From contig CM062297.1 in assembly GCA_031216915.1 (NCBI GenBank), positions 545,932,971 through 545,996,970 of the forward strand: DNA of 64,000 nt, written 5' to 3'. Under the pieces are notes generated by a model. It had not been told where the DNA came from. It saw nothing but the letters and a program-made list of their open reading frames with translations, and searched no databases. The stretch is from Pictodentalium vernedei (lineage: Eukaryota; Mollusca; Scaphopoda; Dentaliida; Dentaliidae). This document shows, in pieces, positions 55,818 to 64,000 of the stretch (positions within the stretch are counted from its first letter, which is position 1; the number at the start of each line of letters is the position of its first letter). Both the position numbers and the translations under genes were made by a program.

Positions 55818-55920
55818 TACACAGTGTTTCAGCAAGTTATTTGAGACTGTACTACCCATCTGAGACCCGAATCTCAGAAGGGTAGTACTATCACGTACAT
55901 CCTGCTGAAACACCGTGTGA
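55818..55920. repeat. Imperfect palindrome
   Basis: ACACAGTGTTTCAGCA, GTACTACCC and TCTGAGA are mirrored as TCTCAGA, GGGTAGTAC and TGCTGAAACACCGTGTG around 55870. Confidence 0.85.
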
Positions 55921-56390
55921 TGAATTTATTACCTTGCCGGACTTGCCCCTTCAGCTAGGGCCGCGGAGCGATTTGGAAAGTGAAGGGTGTGGGGGGGGGG
56001 GGGGGCTAAATGTCGTGAGGGCCCGAGAAGATTGGGGGGGGGGGGGGGGGTCCGGGGCATGCTCCTCTAGAAAAATTGTTATTAAAAAGCGCCCCAGAAT
56101 GCTATTTCCTGCATTCTGAGCACTGAAGTTTGTTATTTTGTTCTGCTACAAAAACAAAATTATATGGTCAGGAATTATCTCTGATAAAACTTAAAGGGTA
56201 AGACATAGAAGCATCCATAGTTTCTTCGTTTAAACGCATTTTCCCGAGAGACAAACAACCCCAAAACTGCTAATAACCATTTATTATTATTTCAGATTAT
56301 TCAGACAATTACATGTATAGTCACTTCTCAAAGTCAGACTCGATGAATGTACCAAATTTTCTGGCGCGAAAGTCATTAATTGACATGAAA
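55921..56390. other. Unassigned sequence with poly-G runs
   Basis: Poly-G runs at about 55990-56005 and 56035-56050; nothing else recognised. Confidence 0.5.
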
Positions 56391-56448
56391 GGGGACAGAT
56401 TGTGATATTGGCCACATGCAATGTGATCAATATCACAACCTGTCCTCT
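56391..56448. repeat. Short palindrome
   Basis: GGGGACAGATTGTGATATTG pairs with CAATATCACAACCTGTCCTC across CCACATGCAATGTGAT, with one or two mismatches. Confidence 0.88.
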
Positions 56449-57117
56449 TATAGATAAGCCGATGGAGTCGAACTCATGTATCCTATAAACCATGAAACCT
56501 AATACCTTTATGTTCTAATTCGCTCCCTCAACCGAACATAAAATATTTACCACATACAAGAGAAAACACGTCTTGCAACTAGGAAGGCGCTCGCATGAGT
56601 GTAGCCTCGTCGTATAATATTTATTTATTGTGAACACAAATATTACGCATACATGTACAGATGAATTGACGTCAATATTACACATACAGCATCAACCTAA
56701 CCGAAGATACACAGCCATACGGACTTAACCCCTTAAGTACCGCAAAAATGGGATTGGATGGGTGGGCACAAACAGAACGACAGGTTACACGAAGGCTGAG
56801 CGTCGAATGACCAGACCACGACATACATCCAGTATTGTGACAAACAATGACCACGCACGGGTAACACACATTTCATTAATCAACCTGAACTCCGCTAAAC
56901 GGTCACTTGTCAATACCCTAAACCAAACAAACATGTTTGCCACAAGACCATCCGACACACTCAGAAGACGTGTTAACCCTTCCTGCAGTAAATATATGTA
57001 TTTCGTGCATCTCGCAATGTTTGACTGTGTCCTTAAATATTGGAATTATAATCCCATAGTTGTTGGATGTTTGGTGATTTATTTTGCGGTCAAAAGTGTG
57101 GGGATTTATTTTACGGA
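56449..57117. other. Unassigned sequence
   Basis: Two isolated TTAACCC motifs near 56727 and 56974 may be MITE ends, but no matching pair was found. Confidence 0.45.
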
Positions 57118-57180
57118 CAAAACTCGACACACTGAACAGGGGTCGTCTCCGCGGCCCCTGTTCAGTGTGTCGAGTTTTGT
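57118..57180. repeat. Near-perfect palindrome
   Basis: ACAAAACTCGACACACTGAA with CAGGGG is mirrored exactly on the right; the GTCGTCTCCGCG loop region separates the arms of about 26 bp. Confidence 0.93.
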
Positions 57181-58199
57181 TTTACTATAGAACCACCAAC
57201 GGTATTACAGTGACGAAAATCTTGATAAAAGTAATAATTAGAGAAACTGAAGGAAACATTACTTTCTTTATTATTGAACAATAACGATTTGAAATTATTT
57301 CCCTCCAATTGAACATTTGGGAGACTTCAATTCAAGGATATTGAGAAATGACGGTCGTTATTATTGTGGGACACATGTTGACTTTATAAGTGTTTTATTC
57401 GATACAGTGGTGTGTTGTGTGTCTTGGAGAATCGGGGTCACCATACTCAAGCTTGTGCAAGTACTTTAATAAGTTTAGCCGGAGAAAAAATTCATATAAC
57501 GAGAATATATTTTCTCGAAGCCACAACTGATCTGTAGTGTAGAAACACCACAAAAGAATCCCTCTTTTCGACTGTAAAATCGGACATTGGGGATATATAC
57601 ACGTTTTATAAGTTTTCGAAATATTCTCATGAAACCGTATTGTTCTCATTTGTTTGTGAATGTGAAAGTTTCTTATTTCTGACGAAAATGTTTGAGGCGA
57701 TGGAAGAAAGGGAAATCGGCGAAGTGTTCCATAGAAAGGTCTGTACACTAAAGCTTTTAGGCTATTTTTAACTGAAAAGTGATTTTCTCATACCCGTTGA
57801 ACTTCGTACACCCCGTTGGATTTGAATGTACCGCACTGGATGTATTGGTTACTGACCGATCAGGAAGCTTCTATAATTTTAAATGGGTAATAAAAATTTG
57901 TATGCTTTATGTACTACCAGTTTGCTCCAGTGCTTTTAAGACACTGTCATCAGAAACTAAGAAGGTACACATATTGCTGTCGTGCTAGCTTGCTGATGGT
58001 GTGAAAATAAATAAATGCATATATAAAATCAGGTGTAAGCTTGTTAAGCTCATGAATTCATGACTATTGGACACCAGATGTGATATTGCACCATCTACTG
58101 ACCTTTTATGTTCTTTTAAAATCTATAAACAGCTACAGTACAGTCTACGTGGACTGGTCGTAATCCACCCATGCGTTTTCCAGGTGATAAAAATCACCA
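57181..58199. other. Unassigned sequence
   Basis: No gene recognised; the minus-strand 117-codon frame at 57395-57748 has no domain features. Confidence 0.45.
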
Positions 58200-58360
58200 T
58201 TAACAAAATTTTAAATAATGAAGCACCGGGTTGTACCCGGTGCTTCATTAATTAAATTTTTGATTATTATACCTATAATTAGTGTTCGCAATCTAATGTT
58301 ACTGCGTCCGTGGAAATACTGCCCATCCTGTGGAAAGTGAGCAGTCCATGGCGACTCTAC
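58200..58360 (+). repeat. Dispersed repeat with hairpin (copy 2)
   Basis: The stem AATGAAGCACCGGGT / ACCCGGTGCTTCATT (58216-58250), then CTGCGTCCGTGGAAATACTG and GTGGAAAGTGAGCAGTCCA, collinear with 43500-43680. Confidence 0.85.
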
Positions 58361-59690
58361 TGTAAACAACCCTTTTCACACCATATGATTTGCGTCCAGT
58401 TTTCAATCACCTGAAACTACATTGTCCCTTTATCAAAGCCATTGAGGAAATAATACAATTCTTTCAAAACATTCTTGAACCTTAAAATAGTGATCCATGT
58501 ATCAATGTATCTGTGAGAGAATGTATGTGTATGTGTGTATATGTATGTATGTAATTATTGTACAGCCATTAAGCACCGTGTGTGGATTCTAGGCTTTAAA
58601 ATTATTATTATTATTAAATCTCTGTTGTTTGTAACTGGTAATCTGAGGTACAAATACTATTTATTATATTTTTATTAGAGATCCAAAACTGGGTGGTATG
58701 AATACAAAGCGCCGCGAAAAGGCGTCCAGTCTGTAACTAGACTGAGCCAATTATTCACGTAACAGGCCTCACATGACAGATTGACAGTTTCATTGTTCTC
58801 AATCACAAGTTCTCCCCGATTAGAACATGGTTGTTTTCAACATGGGCAGGGCCAAACATCACCCCAGTAATATAAGAAAATTCAAAAGAAATCTTTTCTA
58901 GATCCTTCCTGTAGTGTTTGCTGACTAAAACATTCTGCTATCCTTTCTGATTTTCTGTGAAAGAAGTTGAAAACAACGACTAACAACCTTTGGAAAGAAA
59001 ATCATTGGTGAGATTACACCCACACTACAGTTTTTGAGGGGTGATCGGAAACTGGACGCCATCTAAAACTGGACGCTTAATCATAATTTGTATCAAGTTG
59101 CACCTGTCTTTCTTTTTGTTAATTATCTCCCCCTTGGGCAGCTTAAAAAGTTGGACTTACTGTTAGAATGAAAGAGAAAGAAGAAATACTTGTGAAAAGT
59201 ATTTAAACTTTGGGCCTATAAGGGTGGGTGCCTCCTTGGACTTAATTTTTTTTTCCTTCAAAAAGGTGGTCTTCGAGAACAAAAAAAAGTCAGCCCTGTG
59301 TATATAGGATTGTTTTGAAGATTCGCCCCCCGCCCACCCCGTTCAAGGCAGCTATTTCTTGATAGAGAAGCTAATTTATTTTAACAGTTGAAAGGTTTAT
59401 TGTCGAACAAAATGATTGTGATTTGGTGTTTGCACAAAAACCCTCTGTGTCAACATAAGTCTTGCTAACAAATAACGCCCAATATTTTCACATTAGATGC
59501 ATACAACTGTTGAACAATCATCAAATTGATGTAAAATTTAGCACGAAGACATTATGTATCTACCATTTACGAATGACGCACAAATCTGATAATTTTAAGC
59601 AAAGACTCTGCGAAGATGACCGATTAGCAGTGGGGAGGGAGGAGGGGGCGTGTTAATATTTGTCTCGAATGTCATGGATCAAGTCTCAAC
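58361..59690. other. Unassigned sequence
   Basis: Short TGTA/TATG repeats near 58520-58556 and ATT repeats near 58602-58615. No gene recognised. Confidence 0.5.
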
Positions 59691-59773
59691 TGATAAAATA
59701 TTCAAACTACATCATCTAGATATGCCTTCAATGAACGCGTGCCTCAATGATGTGGTTGAAAGTTGACATTATA
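59691..59773. repeat. Hairpin repeat family H (copy 2), diverged
   Basis: CTCAACTGATAAAATATTCA...GATATGCCTTCAATGAACGC...CAATGATGTGGTTGAAAG matches the palindrome at 60024-60092 with many changes. Confidence 0.7.
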
Positions 59774-59859
59774 GTTAATTAACTCAAGACTTTTTGGAAA
59801 TATATTCGTGAATAAATATAATATGCACGTTGTAGGCTCGACCCAACTTTAGGGCCGTG

Positions 59860-60440
59860 CGAATCACACACTTTCAAATCGAAACGAATATCGAATCGAA
59901 TCTCGTCTAGTATTCGAAATCGAATTGAACCTCGAATCGAATCAGGGGTGTCTTGGCAACCGACTGGGTGCTGCTGTTAACCTCAGTTGTTCCAACATTG
60001 ATGGTTCAAGTCTCGACTGATGAAATATTCCAACTACATCATCAAGGCATGCCTTCGTCGAAGGCATGCCTTAATGATGTAGTTGGAATATTACACAGAA
60101 ATGATTATAACAAGAACGATAGTGAAAATTACGAGTGCCGGGCACTGCATAGGACAAACAGCTAGCTAAGGTGCATCGTCAACTAGGTTTTGAACGTGAC
60201 TAGTAAGACTGGAATTAGCATGGGTGCTGTTGCTATTGATGTTAATTTAGCGTAAATTACACTCAGTCGCTATTTATGTGCAGTTTCCATCTGAACTATA
60301 CTCATTGTGAGAATGACATAGATGACTCATACCAAGCTATATTCATGTGAAATAATTCGAAAGGAAACTAATCGAGCTGCCGATTTCGAATAGAACAGTA
60401 TAACAGCTTACGATTCGAAATAGAATCGAAGCATCGTAGG
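59860..60440. repeat. Region flanked by TCGAAT-rich segments
   Basis: 59875-59942 and 60360-60432 are both rich in ATCGAATCGAAT / TTCGAAAT motifs and next to AGGGCC. They could be the two ends of a DNA element containing the hairpin at 60024-60092, but a precise inverted repeat could not be drawn. Confidence 0.4.
60024..60092. repeat. Hairpin repeat family H (copy 3), near-perfect
   Basis: AATATTCCAACTACATCATC-AAGGCATGCCTTC pairs with its mirror over 33 bp with one mismatch and a 2-3 nt loop (GTC). Confidence 0.93.
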
Positions 60441-61836
60441 GCCCAACGCAACTTCTTAATTAACCACCGCGTACTGTGCCCCAGCTTGACCATACAAGGT
60501 CCCCAGCTGTCAGAATCTGGTACCACAGCCGTTCATTTGTATGTACGACTGAGTTTGTGTGTGCATCATACGTCCAAGTACTAAATCTTGTCTCACAAGA
60601 AAGTACACATTTACTGGTACGAGCGAATCTATATCTAAAACTTCAATCCCGATGAAAATGTCCTGATTGAAAAATAGGGATGGGGGGGGGGGGGGGGCAC
60701 ACACCCTAAACCCCACTTCGCTATCGCGTTGGCTTAATTCGACTCGATTTAATATTGACTGCCTCGATTCGAACTTCAACGATCTCCCTCGTTATTTGTT
60801 TTGTTACATCATAAGTTTTATTGATTGATGGGTTGGTCGCCCCATTGATGGGAAGACGGTTAACAAGGGCGCCAGAAGAATCCGATGACAAGGGTATGAA
60901 AAAGGGGATATCCATCCCTAGGTATGATACTAATACGTGATCCCTCTCCCATTGCCATTGGCACACACGAAATACTTTAGAAACGAATTCGAGAGTTTCT
61001 CAGTTACAGTTCAGGAAAGAAAATTCGTCTCCACAAGTCCCACTTCTTCTCCCACAGCTTCCGGCGCCCGTACCATTAAGCTATAACTGGAAAGGGATGA
61101 TCAGATCTTTTTGGTTTATATAAAAGTGCGTAAACTCGAGTTCGAGTCTGAAAACAGGTACTTGTCATATTCTCCTCATAATTACGTAATCGCATCAGCT
61201 GCTGTTCTCTGAGACACTGCGCAGTTCATTTTCTTTGATCCATCACAATGAGTTAGCATATACTCTGACTTGGATTTGAATAGATAATCTCCGCCAAGGG
61301 CGATACCTATATGTGCGAGAACGGTTGCTTCAGACACCCCCATTTCTGACACCATTGTGACCATTCATGGGCAAAAGATAGCTATTAACAAAACATAAGC
61401 CAACTGTGTCTTAAATACTGGACATTGCCAAGCCATTGAGATTGGTTAAAATCTGGCATACGACGGGTAAATCGAGCGACTGAAGCATGGTAGTTTTCTC
61501 ATGTGTGCCAGGTCTCCGACAGATTTGTTGACTTTCAATTAGGCTGATAATTTAATTTGACTGTTTGTTGGTTTTTTTTTAAATTTTAAAATGATTAACT
61601 GCACTTTGTTGTTAATTTATTGCAACACGGTCTGTGTTACATAAAAGTTATATCCATCTTGAAATCAACTGGTCTTGAAGATATTAAGAAAAAAATATAG
61701 TTTTGTTTGCTGTCAGTTTATTATCGCCATTCTTTTTGCAGGCCTCAAACATTGACTTTTTGAACGTGTTTACATGATGCATACGCAAAATATATCTGAG
61801 CTCATCTGTAACATTGGTGTTAGGGATATCTGGATG
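60441..61836. other. Unassigned sequence
   Basis: No gene recognised; a poly-G run at about 60680-60698. Confidence 0.5.
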
Positions 61837-62715
61837 TTAAGGGATAGCGAACCTATATCTTTCCAGTAATTTGAAAGTGGTTTTCGGTTTGCCTTTACGA
61901 TTTTTCTGTTCGGCTACCACATTCCACATCAGGGCATTATGGTACTGAGATGTTTTTATTGCGAAAGTAGCCATTCTACTAACCGTCTCAATATATAAAC
62001 GATCTCGACCAAGTTCCAAACTTCACACCCATGTAAGGCTATAGTTGAAATTATTTGTCAAACAGCTTTGATATTGTCTTTATTGGAACTCATGAAGTTT
62101 CATTAAATCTACGAAAAAGTGAGTATAAGGCTTTTTGAGCTTTAACAACCAAATCATCTTGGGCTTTAGAGAAATTTGGCCCAAGATATGTAAATTCCTC
62201 AGCAATATCAACACGCTTGCTTCCGATAAAGAAATGTTGGTTGCGTTTGTGTGCCATTAATTGATGCAGTTCCAAATATTAAACATTTTGTTTTTCAACG
62301 ATTATTTGTAACATATTGGTTTCAGTATAACTGTGAAGCCTATTTAGGCACAGTTGAAGCCATTGCTGGTTATCAGATATCGTTACAAGATCACCGGCAA
62401 AAGAAGATGGTTTAATTTGTAATCCTGCATCCACACAGGATCACACAAACTGTCGAAAATATCTTTTATGTCTTCAATAAAAAAACGAAATAGAGAGGGA
62501 GATAAGATGCACCCCTGGCGGACGCCTATATAAGAGAGGGAGGCTGGTCCCAATTCATTAGACGTTTCAGTTAAATACAAGCTTAATTCATACACAGATT
62601 TAACCACGTTGGATATTTCACCACACAAACCTATATGTTGAAGTTTCAGAATGAGCATTTCCCTGTTCATCGAATCAAATGTTTTGCGAAAATCAATAAA
62701 AGCAGCAGTGGTCTT
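61837..62715 (-). pseudogene. LINE reverse transcriptase fragment, broken
   Basis: Minus strand. AFIDFRKTFDSMNREML (RT motif with the first catalytic Asp), then YIGVRQGCILSPSLFRFFIE. In another frame comes FAGDL at about 62395-62410, where F-A-D-D is expected. Further frames follow with EFTYLGPNFSKAQDDLVVKA and IKTSQYHNALMWNVVAEQKN. At least two frame changes and one lost catalytic Asp make it inactive. It resembles the RT at 39.2 kb in general organisation. No endonuclease is visible upstream, although 62720-63000 contains further weak RT-like sequence. Confidence 0.78.
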
Positions 62716-63021
62716 TTTGAATACATTTATTTGTCAATAACCGTTTTCAAAACAAAGGCACTATCTGTGGTCCCTTTTCCTTTGCAAAATCCAAACTGGT
62801 TTTCGCCATAATATTTTTTATTATCTATAAAATAAGATAATCTTTGATTGAAAATTTAGGTGAACAATTTCCCGATAGCCGAACTAACTGCAATAACCCT
62901 ATAATTATTTGGATAAATGCGATCACCCTTCTTATATCTGAGGAAAAACCCAACTTACTCGAATCTTCAGGATAACAACCAGAAATGAAAACCTGATTAA
63001 AAAGGTTTTTTTAATAAACTA

Positions 63022-64000
63022 TATACTACTCAAAGTTTGCTAAGCACCAAGTATATCCAACTACCTGTTTTATGTTTTAGTTGAAATATTGTAATGAAAA
63101 GTGTATATATTTTTTATTTAATTATATCTTTAATGATTTAAGTACAGAAATTAAGATTTTATTTGTGTTTGATAATATTTTTTAGCTTTTGAATACGATA
63201 ACCATGGAAAATGGATATCATTGGTAAAAGGGGAAATTTTTCAATTTGCCAAAATGTTGATGGAGCGAACTGGTATGGGTTCAATATCGAGTATGAGACA
63301 CATTAACAATAATACAGCTTGACAACGCCTTCTCATGCTCCCAATCAGGTTCCTGGTGGTCCTTTGTGGGATGTTGTTTCATTCTTGGACCAGCATGGCA
63401 CCAAGCTCCTGGACACTTCTTGGCTGGACTGGTCGGGCTGAAATTTCAAGCTGCAACTCATTCCAGGCTTGTTCGATTGGATTGAGGTCAGGGGATCTTG
63501 CTGGCCAGTCCATACGCTCAATCCCCTCCCTCTGTCGGTACTCCCCGACAGCATGGGCAACATGAGGACGAGCATTATCGTCCATCAGAATGAATCTATC
63601 ACCCACTGCACTTGCACACAGTCTGACGTGGACATCCAGGATCTCATCAATATACCGTTCTATAATAAGTGTACCACGTTCAAGGACACAGAGCTCTGTA
63701 CGTCCATCCCTGCTGATGCCGCCCAGACCATGATTGACCCGCTACCATAGCGGTCATTTTCAGCAATGTTGGCTGCATGTAATCGCTTTCCTGGTCTTCT
63801 CCATACCCTAGAACGCCTATCTGTGTGGTCTAGGTAGTACCTTGACTCATCTGTAAAAAGGACAGGTCGCCAATCTTCTCTGGTCCACCCAACGTGGTCC
63901 ATGGCCCATTCATATCGTGCCTGGCGGTGGTTCTGGGACAGCGGAATGCGAATACATGGTCTTCTCGATCGGAGACCACATTCGTGCAACCTCGCCCGGA
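63022..64000 (-). mobile_element. Tc1-like DNA transposon, cut by the window edge
   Basis: A DD34E transposase on the minus strand; its N-terminal part lies beyond 64000. The likely inner end of the element is near 63022, where TATACTACTCAAAGTTTGCT follows a TA. It lies next to the LINE fragment. Confidence 0.75.
63241..63989 (-). pseudogene. Tc1-like transposase (DD34E), C-terminal two thirds, broken
   Basis: First Asp in LFTDESRYYL (63989-63660 frame); after a frameshift near 63670 the second Asp lies in FILMDDNARPHVAHA. The catalytic Glu is in DLNPIEQAWNEL, 34 residues after the second Asp by my count, which defines the Tc1 group. The TGG of the conserved QEWNNIPQ is TGA at about 63379-63381. 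Translation past it runs on to a stop at 63241-63243. The enzyme would cut and paste the element at TA sites; this copy is inactive. The DNA-binding N-terminus is outside the window. Confidence 0.9.

Overview
The window looks like an intergenic-to-intronic stretch of an animal genome crowded with transposable elements, most plausibly from a marine invertebrate. A mollusc or another lophotrochozoan is my best guess. The evidence is a spliced TMEM26-type gene, SINEs with tRNA and 5S rRNA heads, a DIRS tyrosine-recombinase retrotransposon, non-LTR retrotransposons with an esterase-like ORF1, many TTAA-flanked MITEs, a Helitron carrying tandem repeats of about 167 bp, and very long simple repeats. 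There are no bacterial-style operons, ribosomal arrays or CRISPR arrays. The species cannot be fixed from the sequence.

Layout. 1-3.9 kb holds a (TG)n tract, a SINE fragment and an abutting pair of MITEs. 3.9-9.8 kb is an almost complete DIRS element read on the minus strand: inverted terminal repeats, an internal complementary region, a broken gag-like ORF, an RT/RNase H/methylase-like ORF, and a tyrosine recombinase stopped 11 codons before its catalytic tyrosine. 9.8-15.3 kb is repeats and quiet sequence. 15.3-27.1 kb is dominated by an inverted duplication (arms 15805-22217 and 22535-27112) with a dense TGTCGCG/CGCGACA motif field at its left end and unfamiliar ORFs in both arms. 27.1-36 kb is mostly unassigned, with SINEs and palindromes. 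36.5-40.7 kb is a decayed LINE. 41.5-41.9 kb holds an unrecognised 145-codon frame. 45.06-47.34 kb is a fold-back structure.

The only host gene recognised is a TMEM26-like multi-pass membrane protein on the plus strand. Its exon at 47512-47656 and its final exon at 52954-53568 are joined in phase 0 across a 5.3 kb intron full of repeats; earlier exons were not found and probably lie upstream. The right end (61.8-64 kb) carries a broken LINE RT and a Tc1-like DD34E transposase, both on the minus strand and cut by mutations or the window edge.

The elements interact. A SINE and a Helitron can each be dated against the inverted duplication because the opposite arm keeps the empty site. Several MITE families share the same TTAA/CCCTTTACC ends and the same hairpin core. 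SINEs with different RNA heads share one body.
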